A stretch of DNA of 64,000 nucleotides, taken from the NCBI GenBank assembly GCA_021805775.1, contig JAJZED010000001.1, forward strand, positions 155,800 to 219,799. The letters are read 5' to 3'. Source of the DNA: a bacterium. Its GTDB lineage: Bacteria > Vulcanimicrobiota > Vulcanimicrobiia > Vulcanimicrobiales > Vulcanimicrobiaceae. Every line of letters begins with the position of its first letter. The first letter of the stretch is position 1. The position numbers and the translations under genes are program-made. The notes beneath the pieces were generated by a model, which had not been told where the DNA came from, ran no database searches, and saw only the letters and a program-made list of their open reading frames with translations. Shown one piece after another: positions 33,940-43,161 of this stretch.

Positions 33940-35890
33940 GCTAGCCGAAGCGCTCATTATCGTTGTGGGCGGCGATGACCTCGCATACGAAGTCTGCGCG
34001 GAGATTCTCAAGACGCGCGGGCATGAGGTTGCGCTCGTTTGGAAGCATGACGACGAACGCGCCGACCGGCGCTTTACCCAGATGGCGGAGCGTCTTGCCG
34101 AGCAATACCGCAAGAACTTCCGCCTCATTCACGCCGATGCAACCGACGCCGACGCCTTGCGTCAGGCCGGCCTCAAGGGTAAGGACGATCCCCATCTCGG
34201 GCACCGGTTTTTTGCACTGGTGGCGGTCTCGCCGAGCGATCGCCTCAACCTCCGCATCGCACTCGCCGCCCGCGATATCAACGATACCGTGCGCGTTACG
34301 ATCCGGCAGTTCAACCCACTGCTCGGACAAAAAATTCAGGAAGGGTTGCGAGAGAACTGCACGGCGATCTCGCCGGCCGCTCACGCCGCCGCGACCTATG
34401 CCGCCGCAGCGATCGATCCATCCTGCCGCTACGCAATGCCGTTCCCGACGCTGGAAACGCTCGCCGAGCGGCGTTCGCATCCGCAATCGACGATGGATGA
34501 AGCCGACGAAGTCGGCGAGATGCGCACCTCGGGGCTCTTCGGTTTCTCGGAGCGAACGGCGGCCGCGTTCGGTGTCGTCGGCCTCAATATCGATCAGGCC
34601 GAGCGTCGAATCAACGCGCGCATCGTCTCGGTGAACGGAGAGCATCCCTATCTCTGCGCCGGCGAGAATTCTGCATCGAACGCCGCACTGATCGCGCGAA
34701 AACTCCAACCCGAGGATGCTCTCGTCGTCTTCGGGGCGATGCGTGCGCTCAAACGCAGGGCTGCTGAATTTCGCGAACGTCGCCCGTGGCGACTCAACGA
34801 AAGGCTGCGCGGCGCCATCAACGATATTGCGACCGGCATTCGCCGCACCGAACCGATCCTGCGCACCGTAACGATCGTCAGCCTTGCCTTGTTCGTCTGC
34901 TTCTCAATCTTTTTTAGCTTCGTTCTCAAACTCAATCCGCTCGTCGCCGTCTACTACGTCGTCACGACGATGACGACCGTCGGATATGGCGATATCACTC
35001 CGTGCGTGAATTGCGCCACCGGCCCGATCGCGTTTCCAACTGCGCTCGCGCTCTCGGTCTCCATGTTGGCGATGTTTACGGGCATATTCGTTTTTGCCGT
35101 CTTTACGGCAACGATCACCTCGACGCTCAATGCCGCGCAAATTCGCCGTCTGCGCGGATTACGGCAGATCCACCGTTCGGGGCACATCATCGTCTGCGGC
35201 TCGGGGAACGTCGGCTCGCTGGTCATCGACTACCTACGCGAACTCGGCGAAGAGGTGGTCGTGATCGAAAAAAATCCCGATACGATGTTGGTCGAACTCG
35301 CTCGCGATCACAAAGTCGATCTCCTCACCGGCGACGTCACCAACGATGAGACGATCGCATTTAGCTCTCCGGAGCGCGCGAAAGCGCTCGTCGGGGTTAC
35401 TAACAGCGATACCGGCAATCTCGAGGCGGCTTTGGGCGCGCGCTCGCGCTCGCCCGCCGAATCGCCGCTGCACGTCGTCTTGCGCGTCGACGACCGCTCG
35501 TTCGGGGAATCGATCCAGCGACACTTCGGCATCGCGTCGTTTTCAACGAGCGAATTGACCGCGGCGACGATCGCCGGGCTCGCTCGTTTCGAATCGACGC
35601 GCGGGCGTTTTCAGGTGCCGCGCCCCGATGGATCGGGGCTCGCTACCTATCAGCTCGCCGAGCGCCTACAAGGCGACGAGAATCTTCCCCCGCCCTCGTC
35701 GCCCGATCTCATCGCACGCGGCGAATCGGTTCGCTGGGTTCCGCTTTTTGTCTGGCGAGAGTCCGCCCGGGGCAAGGGAATGGCGCTCTCCATCCACAAC
35801 TTTCGCGGGGAGGTCGAACCGGGCGACCGGCTCCTCTTCATGGTACCCCTCGATCAGTTTGTCGTAGGGGTAGGAAAGGATAGTGGATGA
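33938..35890 (+). CDS. Potassium channel with N- and C-terminal RCK (TrkA-N) domains
   Basis: A 650-residue ion channel. First RCK domain at residues ~5-150 (IIVVGGDDLAYEVCAEIL), two membrane helices around residue 310-385, the pore signature TTVGYGDIT between them, and a second Rossmann RCK domain (HIIVCGSGNVGSLVIDYL...VVVIEKNPD) followed by a TrkA-C-like end (GEVEPGDRLLFMV). This order resembles RCK-pore-RCK prokaryotic channels. The selected ATG at 33938 is shared with the divergent gene in CATG; a longer ORF is open upstream but is antisense to the methyltransferase. The next gene overlaps its stop. Confidence 0.85.
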   Translation: MLAEALIIVVGGDDLAYEVCAEILKTRGHEVALVWKHDDERADRRFTQMAERLAEQYRKNFRLIHADATDADALRQAGLKGKDDPHLGHRFFALVAVSPSDRLNLRIALAARDINDTVRVTIRQFNPLLGQKIQEGLRENCTAISPAAHAAATYAAAAIDPSCRYAMPFPTLETLAERRSHPQSTMDEADEVGEMRTSGLFGFSERTAAAFGVVGLNIDQAERRINARIVSVNGEHPYLCAGENSASNAALIARKLQPEDALVVFGAMRALKRRAAEFRERRPWRLNERLRGAINDIATGIRRTEPILRTVTIVSLALFVCFSIFFSFVLKLNPLVAVYYVVTTMTTVGYGDITPCVNCATGPIAFPTALALSVSMLAMFTGIFVFAVFTATITSTLNAAQIRRLRGLRQIHRSGHIIVCGSGNVGSLVIDYLRELGEEVVVIEKNPDTMLVELARDHKVDLLTGDVTNDETIAFSSPERAKALVGVTNSDTGNLEAALGARSRSPAESPLHVVLRVDDRSFGESIQRHFGIASFSTSELTAATIAGLARFESTRGRFQVPRPDGSGLATYQLAERLQGDENLPPPSSPDLIARGESVRWVPLFVWRESARGKGMALSIHNFRGEVEPGDRLLFMVPLDQFVVGVGKDSG

Positions 35891-36342
35891 TCGGAGTCGG
35901 CGACACGTTGCCGGAGGTGACGCTCCTCGATGATGAAGGCCGGACGGTTCATACCGCGGGCCTGCTTGGCGCTCCCCTCGTTCTGTATTTTTACCCCAAA
36001 GACGATACCCCGGGCTGCACCAGCGAGGCCTCGCAGTTCCGCGATCTCTATCGTTCCTTCGAACGCAAAGGCGCCCACATCGTCGGCGTCTCGCGCGATT
36101 CGGTCGCCTCGCACCAAAAATTTAAGGCGAAATTCAAAATCCCGTTTGCATTGCTCTCCGATACGGAGTCGGAGCTCTGCAATGCCTGCGGGGTGCTGAT
36201 TGAAAAAAACATGTACGGCAAGAAAAGTGTCGGCGTCGCTCGCGCGACGTTTCTTTTCGACGAGCACGGGAAGGTCGTCGCAGCTTGGCCGAAAGTCTCC
36301 GTCGATGGACACGCGGAAGAAGTGCTGGCGGCGATATCGTGA
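35887..36342 (+). CDS. bcp: Peroxiredoxin, BCP/PrxQ type
   Basis: A 151-residue thiol peroxidase. The peroxidatic site FYPKDDTPGCTSEASQF is intact with Cys44; the second cysteine five residues later that marks typical PrxQ (TPGCTxEAC) is a Ser-Gln here, so the resolving thiol must be elsewhere (two cysteines occur at LCNACG) or external. It overlaps the channel gene (ATGA) and the next gene (GTGA), a tightly coupled trio. Confidence 0.9.
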   Translation: MIGVGDTLPEVTLLDDEGRTVHTAGLLGAPLVLYFYPKDDTPGCTSEASQFRDLYRSFERKGAHIVGVSRDSVASHQKFKAKFKIPFALLSDTESELCNACGVLIEKNMYGKKSVGVARATFLFDEHGKVVAAWPKVSVDGHAEEVLAAIS

Positions 36343-37115
36343 CCGACGATAGCCTGCGCTTACGTATTTTGGGCTCGAGCGATTCCGTTCCGCGCGCTTG
36401 GCGTGCCTGCAGTTGCTATTTGCTGCAGAGTAACGAGACGTCGATCATCATGGATTTCGGCACGGGCGCGCTACCGCGGTTGCGGGGCGCGGTCGCGTAT
36501 CCCAAGATCGATGCGATGTTGATCTCGCACATGCATGCCGACCACTTCGTCGATCTCATTCCATTGCGGTACGGTCTGAAGTACGGCCCGGAATTTCGCG
36601 AAGAACGACTGCCGCTCTGGTTGCCGCCCAACGGCACCGAGATGCTGCGCGCGCTCTGCGGCGCGTTTGCTTCCGAGGGGCCGGGCGATTTCCTCGATGA
36701 CGTCTTCGACGTCCAAGAATATAACCCGGAGCAGCCGTTGCATATCAACGACATGTGCATCACCTTCACGAAGACGATCCACTATATCGATTGTTATGCC
36801 ATGCGCGTTGAAGTCGACGATCGCGTTCTCACGTACTCCGCCGATACCGCGCCTTGCGACCGAGTTATCAAGCACGCCGAAGACTGCGATGTTTTTATCT
36901 GCGAAGCGACGCTTGGGCTCACGCCCGAGAAAGGGATGCGCGGCCACGCGACCGCCGCCGAGGCCGCCGAGATGGCCGAGCGGGCGGGAGCGCGGCATCT
37001 CCTACTCACGCATTACGGAAGCAAGGTGAATCCCGACGATATGCACGATGCCGCAGCGCGCGTCTTCGGCGGCCGCGTCACCATCGCCGACGACGGGAAC
37101 GAATTCAGCGTCTAA
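36339..37115 (+). CDS. MBL-fold metallohydrolase (ribonuclease Z-like)
   Basis: A 258-residue metallo-beta-lactamase fold protein from the GTG at 36339. The zinc motif is ISHMHADHFVDLIPL (HxHxDH), with later VLTYSADTAPC and LLLTHYGSKV, giving a ribonuclease Z/AtsA-like organisation. No exosite arm for tRNA is evident, so it may act on a small molecule. Its TAA abuts the TAG of pyrE. Confidence 0.8.
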   Translation: MTDDSLRLRILGSSDSVPRAWRACSCYLLQSNETSIIMDFGTGALPRLRGAVAYPKIDAMLISHMHADHFVDLIPLRYGLKYGPEFREERLPLWLPPNGTEMLRALCGAFASEGPGDFLDDVFDVQEYNPEQPLHINDMCITFTKTIHYIDCYAMRVEVDDRVLTYSADTAPCDRVIKHAEDCDVFICEATLGLTPEKGMRGHATAAEAAEMAERAGARHLLLTHYGSKVNPDDMHDAAARVFGGRVTIADDGNEFSV

Positions 37116-37670
37116 CTAGTTTTCGGTCTTCGCGTCACCGCGCGGCAGCGAAAAAGCGATGAGCGCGTTGATCGGTGCGAGCCCGCGGCTCACCACCGCG
37201 TAGGGCGTCACCTGTAAGCCGAGCGCTTCGAGCCGCGCCTTTGCGGCGATCAACTCGGTTGCATTGGTGATGACGTCCTCCAACAACAGCGCGTGCTGCC
37301 CCGGTGCGTAAGCGCCTTCGACGTACTCATCGGGGAAGGCGCCGTACCCTTTGGGTTGTTTGCGGACGGCAAGCATCGGCAGTCCGGTGAGCTGGGAGAC
37401 TGCCGTTGCGATGACGACGCCGCCGAGTTCGGTGCCGCCGATGACATCGGGGCGCAAGTGCGCGATAACGGGAGTGAAGAGCCGCGCGATGCGGCGCAGC
37501 ACGACCGGGTCGCTAAAGAGGCGGAACTTGTCGATGTAATAATCGCTGCGCACGCCGCCCGAGAGTTGGTAATCCCCTCGGGTCAGCGCGCGTTCGACGA
37601 TGATCTTGCGCAACCAGGCGATATCGCCCGGCGGCACGACCGATTCGCCGGGATGCCCTAAATGCTCCAT
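37116..37670 (-). CDS. pyrE: Orotate phosphoribosyltransferase
   Basis: 184 residues from the ATG at 37670. The type I PRTase pattern is present: GGVRSDYYIDKFRLFSDP, VIGGTELGGVVIATAV, MLAVRKQPKGYG and the PRPP loop ALLLEDVITNATELI. The loop is altered from the usual 'VDDVITAGT'-type: the Gly of T-x-G-T is Ala. It starts inside the end of the SBP gene (13-base overlap; a second in-frame ATG two codons earlier is possible). pyrE is isolated from other pyrimidine genes. Confidence 0.85.
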   Translation of the reverse strand: MEHLGHPGESVVPPGDIAWLRKIIVERALTRGDYQLSGGVRSDYYIDKFRLFSDPVVLRRIARLFTPVIAHLRPDVIGGTELGGVVIATAVSQLTGLPMLAVRKQPKGYGAFPDEYVEGAYAPGQHALLLEDVITNATELIAAKARLEALGLQVTPYAVVSRGLAPINALIAFSLPRGDAKTEN

Positions 37671-39283
37671 TGCCATGCGTTCCAGCTTTCGACCACATGA
37701 TTGGGGGCGAAGCCCTTGAACGAAGTGCTGATCGGTTCCATCTGGCGTTCGTAGTAGAGGTAAATAATCGGTACGTCGGTTGCCAGGAGTTGCTGGATCT
37801 TCGCGTAGGCTTTCTTCCGCGTCGCGCGATCGTAGGAAGTGAGGGCGATTTTTTGCAGCGCCTCCATCTGCGGATTGCAGTAGCGTGAGTAGTTGTATCC
37901 CATCGGTGCAACGTTCGCACAGGTCGTCTGCGTCGAATCGTCGGGGTCGATACCGGCATACCACCCGGCTAAGGCGAGATCGAATTTCCCGCCCTGGAGG
38001 ATGCCGCCAACGCTGGCCGGCGCGAAAAGGACGTCCCCGGCGAAGTATTTCACCTGGACTTTAATGCCGACTTTGCGCAGCATCGCTTGGATGATGACGC
38101 TCTTCTTGACGCGCGTTGCATTGGAGTTATCGGTGACGAGAACGAGTTCGAGTTGCTGCCCGTTCTTGACGCGGATGCCGCCCGGGCCGACCTTCCAACC
38201 GGCGGCGTCGAGCAGCGCGCGTGCCTTTGCCGGGTCGTAAGAGATCGCTTTCACGTGAGGATCGTACGACCACATAAAGGGTGGCGTATCGGAGAGTGCC
38301 TTCTGCTCTTGCCCGAAGGTGAGCGTGTCGATGATGCGTTGCTTGTCGATCGCGGCAGCGACGGCTTGCCGGACGCGCAGGCTCTTCAGGAACGGGCGCT
38401 GCGTGTTGACGTAGATGCCCGAGAAGCCGTTCGCGCTCATCCAGCGGATATCGATCCCCGGAATCGTTTTGATGACCGGATAATTGCTGATCGAGGCCTG
38501 GAACATCCAGTCGATATTGTGCGTGCGCAGCAAATTGATCGTCGTATTTTCGTCGGGAATAATACGAATGGTGATTTTCTTTAACTTCGGCTTGCCGAGA
38601 AAAAAGTTATCGTTGCGCAGCAAGGTAATATGATCGCCGTGGACCCATTCGGCGAACCGGAAGGGCCCGTCGCTCACGGTCGGCTCGCTGTTGAACGGAA
38701 CGGTATTAATGTTGGGGTATTGAGCGAGCACGTGTGCCGGGGCGATGAAATACGGTTGATCGCTATTGGTGAAGAAGGTATCGACAAAGGGTGCGAACGG
38801 TTTCTTGAGATGTACGACGACCGTGTAGGGGTTGGGGGTAGCGATCGAAGCGATATCGGTATATCCGTGACGCGAGATCACGTCGTTGTTGGGGTTCATA
38901 ATCGCTTTCCAGGAAAAAACGACGTCGGCTGCAGTAACCGGTTTCCCGTCGGTCCACTTGGCGTCGGTGCGCAAGTGATAGGTTATCGTCAACCCGTGGT
39001 CGGTGATGCCGCCGTTATGCAGCGTCGGTACGGCCGACGCGAGCATCGGTTGCATTTTGCCCTTGGAATCGGGAACGATGAGCGGTTCGAACATCAGCGC
39101 ATCGACTAACACGTCGGTGGTATTGGAATTGAGAAGCGGGTTGAGGTTCTTGACGTCGCTTTGAACCGCTATGCGCAGGTGCCCGGGCTCGACGCCGGCG
39201 CCGACGGCGTTCTGCGATCCCGATTTCGAGCAGGCAACGACGAGAGTAAGGAGCAGCGCTCCCGAGAGCAAGCGTTTCAACAA
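37658..39283 (-). CDS. Peptide/oligopeptide ABC transporter substrate-binding lipoprotein
   Basis: A 541-residue family 5 extracellular solute-binding protein. A lipoprotein signal ends in VVAC at Cys18. The start is a TTG at 39283, supported by GGAGG eight bases upstream. Typical segments: LNPLLNSNTTDVLV, YHLRTDAKWTDGKPVTAADVVFSW, and GVEL-like closing region with RKKAYAKIQQLLATDVPIIYLYYERQ. No permease or ATPase genes are adjacent, so it may serve an orphan or distant transporter. Confidence 0.88.
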   Translation of the reverse strand: MLKRLLSGALLLTLVVACSKSGSQNAVGAGVEPGHLRIAVQSDVKNLNPLLNSNTTDVLVDALMFEPLIVPDSKGKMQPMLASAVPTLHNGGITDHGLTITYHLRTDAKWTDGKPVTAADVVFSWKAIMNPNNDVISRHGYTDIASIATPNPYTVVVHLKKPFAPFVDTFFTNSDQPYFIAPAHVLAQYPNINTVPFNSEPTVSDGPFRFAEWVHGDHITLLRNDNFFLGKPKLKKITIRIIPDENTTINLLRTHNIDWMFQASISNYPVIKTIPGIDIRWMSANGFSGIYVNTQRPFLKSLRVRQAVAAAIDKQRIIDTLTFGQEQKALSDTPPFMWSYDPHVKAISYDPAKARALLDAAGWKVGPGGIRVKNGQQLELVLVTDNSNATRVKKSVIIQAMLRKVGIKVQVKYFAGDVLFAPASVGGILQGGKFDLALAGWYAGIDPDDSTQTTCANVAPMGYNYSRYCNPQMEALQKIALTSYDRATRKKAYAKIQQLLATDVPIIYLYYERQMEPISTSFKGFAPNHVVESWNAWQWSI

Positions 39284-39329
39284 CGGCGGATCCTCCGAGT
39301 GTAAGGCGATAAATGGCTGACGAAGGCGA

Positions 39330-41324
39330 TTAGGTGGTGGTACCGGCGGGAACGCGCCCAGGAGGCGCCGGGTCGTACCGTTCGTGACTCCATCGATAGG
39401 TTCCCAACCCCTGGGTGGCGGTGCGCAGTTCGGTAATATAGCGGGCGAGCTCGACGAGCGGAACGTCGGCTTCGACGATCTCGCGCCCCTCGCGGTCGCT
39501 TGGTTTCATTCCGAGAATCTGCCCGCGTTTCGCGGTAAGCTGCCCGATGACCGTTGCGGTAAAGTGCGCGGGAATCGTCACTTCGACGCGAGCGATCGGT
39601 TCGAGGATAACCGGCTTGCACTTCGGCAACGCTTCGCGGACCGCCATGCTCGCGGCGGTGCGAAAGGACTGCTCGCTCGAATCGACATCGTGATACTGCC
39701 CGTCGAAGAGCGTTACGTGCAGATCGGTGACCGGATAACCGCTGCTCCCGCGGGCGAGCGCTTCGCGTACGCCCTTCTCGACGGCGGGAATGAATTGCTT
39801 GGGAACGACGCCGCCGACGATCTCGTCGTCGAAGAGCAGCCCGCTGCCGCGCGGACGCGGTCGAAAACGAATATGCACGTCGGCAAACTGTCCGTGCCCG
39901 CCGGTCTGATGCTTGTAGCGTGAATGAATTTCGGTTCCCGCAGAGATCGTCTCGAGATAGGGCACCGCCGGCGGCGCAACGTCGATCTCCACCCGGTGCT
40001 TGCGGGCGAGGCGTTCGACTGCGATGCCGACGTGCTGCTCTCCGCAGCCCAGGAGCAGTTGCTCGCCGGTAAATTGAGCGCGCGCGAGTTGGAGCGAGGG
40101 GTCTTCCTCTATGATCCGCGCGAGCATCTGCGATATCTTGGCTTCGTCGATGCGTTCCTTCGGCTTGATGGCGACCGCGAAGACCGGAGGCGAGAACTCG
40201 ATCGGCGGTAGCGGTTTTACCGTTGGGGCGCCGGCGAGCGTCGTGCCGGTCGTTACCCCTTCGAGCCGCGCGATGGCGACGATGCTACCCGGCCCGGCGC
40301 TACTTAACGGTTCGCTTTTCTTCCCGAAGAGCCGATAGAGCCCACCGACGCGGATCCGTTCGCCGGTGCGTAGATCGGTAATGGTCGCATCGCCGGTCAG
40401 CGTGCCGTCGTGAATGCGCGCGACGGAGAGTTTGCCCGATTGCGGGTGAACGATCGTCTTGATGACCTGCGCGCGCAGCGGGGCCTGCGCGTCGCCGACC
40501 GGTGCCGGAAACCAGCGCTCGATCGCTCGGAGCAGCGCGGCGACGCCGTACCCGTGAATGCCGGCAGCGACGAGTACCGGGACGATTTGGTCGTGCGAGC
40601 ATTCGTCGCAGAGATTGCGATCGATCTCGTCGGCCTGCGGTTCGACATCGTCGAGGAGCTCTTGCATGAGCGCATCGTCGAAATCGGCCATCGCTTCGAG
40701 AAGCGTTCGGCGAGCTTGGCGAGCGGGGAGTTCGAGCGCAGGTTCGATCGCCTCGGCGCGTTCGCCATCGGCGGAGAAGCGAGCGGCCTGCATCGTGGCG
40801 AGGTCGATATAGCCGACGAGCGTATCGTCGCGGCTGATCGGCAGTTGCTCGGCAACGAGGTGACGCCCGTAGAGACGCTGCAATTCGGCGAGCGTTGCAT
40901 CGAACTCGGCGCCGGGCCGATCGAGCTTGTCGATGACCACGATATGCGGCAAACGAAGGCGTTCGATCTCCTCAACGAGCGCATGCGTGAGTGCGATGCG
41001 CGACGGGTCGGCTTCGACGACGATGACGGCGGCATCGACGCCGCGCAGTGCGGCGCGCGTCTCTTCGAAGAAATCGATGAAGCCGGGCGTGTCGACGAGA
41101 TTGATCTCGATCGCATCGTGCGTCGCACGTGCGAAACCGACGCAGGTCGATTGTGCGTGGGCGATATCTTCGGGCTCGCTATCGGTCGTCGTCGACCCGT
41201 CGCTTACCGAACCTCGTCGCGCGACCGCTCCGCATGCGTACAACAACGCTTCGAGCAACGTCGTCTTGCCCGAATGATGGGGGCCGACGAATGCGACGTT
41301 GCGAATGCGCGGATGTTCGGACAT
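39330..41324 (-). CDS. Elongation factor G-like GTPase
   Basis: A 664-residue EF-G-type translational GTPase. G1 is GPHHSGKTT, G3 is VDTPGF, and G4 reads IDKLDRPG where EF-G normally has NKMD, so the guanine-recognition Asn is Asp. Later domains have the EF-G order: domain II (LRAQVIKTIVHPQSG), III (MLARIIEEDPSLQLA), IV (GGVVPKQFIPAVEKGVREAL) and V (EPIARVEVTIPAHF). It is about 35 residues shorter than classical EF-G and resembles EF-G paralogues of unknown role. A Shine-Dalgarno AAGGAGGG precedes the ATG. It is not with rpsL/rpsG/tuf, so it is probably not the housekeeping EF-G. Confidence 0.85.
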   Translation of the reverse strand: MSEHPRIRNVAFVGPHHSGKTTLLEALLYACGAVARRGSVSDGSTTTDSEPEDIAHAQSTCVGFARATHDAIEINLVDTPGFIDFFEETRAALRGVDAAVIVVEADPSRIALTHALVEEIERLRLPHIVVIDKLDRPGAEFDATLAELQRLYGRHLVAEQLPISRDDTLVGYIDLATMQAARFSADGERAEAIEPALELPARQARRTLLEAMADFDDALMQELLDDVEPQADEIDRNLCDECSHDQIVPVLVAAGIHGYGVAALLRAIERWFPAPVGDAQAPLRAQVIKTIVHPQSGKLSVARIHDGTLTGDATITDLRTGERIRVGGLYRLFGKKSEPLSSAGPGSIVAIARLEGVTTGTTLAGAPTVKPLPPIEFSPPVFAVAIKPKERIDEAKISQMLARIIEEDPSLQLARAQFTGEQLLLGCGEQHVGIAVERLARKHRVEIDVAPPAVPYLETISAGTEIHSRYKHQTGGHGQFADVHIRFRPRPRGSGLLFDDEIVGGVVPKQFIPAVEKGVREALARGSSGYPVTDLHVTLFDGQYHDVDSSEQSFRTAASMAVREALPKCKPVILEPIARVEVTIPAHFTATVIGQLTAKRGQILGMKPSDREGREIVEADVPLVELARYITELRTATQGLGTYRWSHERYDPAPPGRVPAGTTT

Positions 41325-41346
41325 GAGAGCCCTCCTTGCGCCGAAT

Positions 41347-43161
41347 CTACCGGCGTTTTGACTTTTTCGCCGTGGCGGTTTTCTTTACGACGGTTTTTTT
41401 CGCGATCGCCTTCGCGACCGGGCGCGCGGCGGCTTTCTTTGCGACGGGTTTCGCCGGTGCGGTCTTCTTCGCCGGAGCGGTTTTCTTTACCGGAGCGGCT
41501 TTCTTCGCCGGAGCGGCTTTCTTCGCCGGAGCGGCTTTCTTCGCCGGAGCGGCTTTCGCCGAAGCGGCTTTCGCCGGAGCGACTTTTTTCGCCGGAGCGG
41601 CTTTCGCCGGAGCGACTTTTTTCGCCGGAGCGGCTTTCGCCGGAGCGGCTTTCTTTACCGGAGCGGCTTTCTTCGCCGGAGCGGCTTTCGCCGCGGGCTT
41701 CGCTGCCGCGGTTTTCGCCGCGGGCTTCGCTGCCGCGGTTTTCGCCGCGGGCTTCGCTGCCGCGGTTTTCTTTACCACGGGAGCAACTTTTTTCACCGCA
41801 GGTTTCGCGGCGGGCTTTGCCGCCGGTTTCGTTGCGGGGGCTTTCGGTTGGGGCGGCGGCGCGCTCTTCTCTTTCGGCGCATCCTTTGCAGGCTTGGCCG
41901 GTGCGGTGCGCTTCGGCGAGCTTCTCGCGCCGCGCGCTGTCTCCGGCGATCCCTCGCTCGGCGATTTTGTCGCGCGTTCCGGCGAGCCGGCGCGCCGTTT
42001 CGAACCGACGTCGCGTACGCTGCGCGCGCGCTGTTCTGCGAGTCGACGCTCTTCCTCTTCGTCGATCTCGGGCAGGCCGAGTTCGGCACGGCTGAATCCG
42101 GCGATGCTCGTGCCGGGCTGCGGAATGTCCACACGCTTTGCGCGCTCGATATGCTCGCGGCTCGCGCGCAACGCGACCTTCGCTAAACGTCCGGCGATCG
42201 GGAAGACGACTTCGTTGATATCGAGATCGCGGAGAATGTCGGCGATCAGCTCGAAGCCGTTTCCTTGATCCTTCGGGCTATGGGCATCGGAGCCGATCGC
42301 GACGGCAACCCCTGCCGCCGAGGCTTTTCGCATCAGCCGGGTGTACGCCGCGAGCATTAAATCCCGCTGCTCGGGTGCGACGCCTTCGCGATAGAGAAAA
42401 CGAACGTTGATCTCGACGGCGATGCCGCGTTCTTTGCAAATCTCCAGGAGCCGATCTTCGTAGCGCTCGAGGTTTGCAGTTTCGGGCCACGCACCGAAGG
42501 TCGCCGCGACGTAGAAATGCCCGACGATATGGGTCGGCAGCGTCGCAATATCTTCGAAGAGGCGTTGCGTGTAGAGCTCCCAGAGCCGCTCCGCCCCGAC
42601 CGATTCGAGCAGATGGGCAAACTCGGGGTTATCGAAGGGCCAGAGCCAGTCCGCGCCTTTTTCGGGATGTTCGATCGGAACGAAATGAATCGAGCGTACG
42701 ATCCCATCGGGGCGCATCGCGTCGATGATGTTGGCGACATCGGGGCGCGAACGCGGGTCGTTATCGACCTCGGCACCGATGGAGAAACGCATGCCGCGGC
42801 GCAGTGCCTCGGAGACGATCGTCGCGTGCGCGACATCGACGACGGCGGTCTCGGCGGCACCGTAAACATCGCCGGCGAGTGCGAGCTTGAGCGCGCGACG
42901 AACCGTGTTGATTGCGCCGGGATCTTCGAAGGTGAGGAAGTTGACGTGGTCGCTCACCATGAGAAAGCGCGGCGAGCCGCGTCGACAGGCATGATAGAAC
43001 CACAGAAAAAGCATGCGCGCGCTATACGGCAACGGACGCTCTTCGGAAAATGCACGGTGTTCGCCCTTCGCGTGCCCGTGTACGTCGGGAATTGCAGCGA
43101 TGGCGAGCTGCTTCTCTGTGTCTTTCAGCGTTCTGCTTCCTTCACTCCGCGAGGTATCCAC
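41347..43161 (-). CDS. PHP-domain phosphoesterase with histone H1-like Ala/Lys-rich tail
   Basis: About 600 residues in two unlike halves. The N-terminal ~370 residues form a PHP domain (PDVHGHAKGEHRAF, MVSDHVNFLTF, IGAEVDNDPRSR, IVGHFYVAATFG, AVAIGSDAHSPKDQG) of the histidinol-phosphatase/polymerase type. From about residue 390 the chain becomes a low-complexity tail of AAPAKKAAPAK-like repeats ending KKTATAKKSKRR, as in H1-like bacterial proteins that bind DNA. The start is uncertain: no ATG lies between the pcp stop and the first motif; I give the GTG at 43161, and a CTG within the pcp stop region is another possibility. It overlaps pcp by 37 bases. Confidence 0.75.
   Translation of the reverse strand: MDTSRSEGSRTLKDTEKQLAIAAIPDVHGHAKGEHRAFSEERPLPYSARMLFLWFYHACRRGSPRFLMVSDHVNFLTFEDPGAINTVRRALKLALAGDVYGAAETAVVDVAHATIVSEALRRGMRFSIGAEVDNDPRSRPDVANIIDAMRPDGIVRSIHFVPIEHPEKGADWLWPFDNPEFAHLLESVGAERLWELYTQRLFEDIATLPTHIVGHFYVAATFGAWPETANLERYEDRLLEICKERGIAVEINVRFLYREGVAPEQRDLMLAAYTRLMRKASAAGVAVAIGSDAHSPKDQGNGFELIADILRDLDINEVVFPIAGRLAKVALRASREHIERAKRVDIPQPGTSIAGFSRAELGLPEIDEEEERRLAEQRARSVRDVGSKRRAGSPERATKSPSEGSPETARGARSSPKRTAPAKPAKDAPKEKSAPPPQPKAPATKPAAKPAAKPAVKKVAPVVKKTAAAKPAAKTAAAKPAAKTAAAKPAAKAAPAKKAAPVKKAAPAKAAPAKKVAPAKAAPAKKVAPAKAASAKAAPAKKAAPAKKAAPAKKAAPVKKTAPAKKTAPAKPVAKKAAARPVAKAIAKKTVVKKTATAKKSKRR

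Noticed and set aside
40410-42268. Long plus-strand ORFs opposite the EF-G-like and PHP genes
   Set aside because: They are antisense to strongly supported proteins. Their length comes from GC-rich third positions and, at 41347-41850, from the Ala/Lys repeat.
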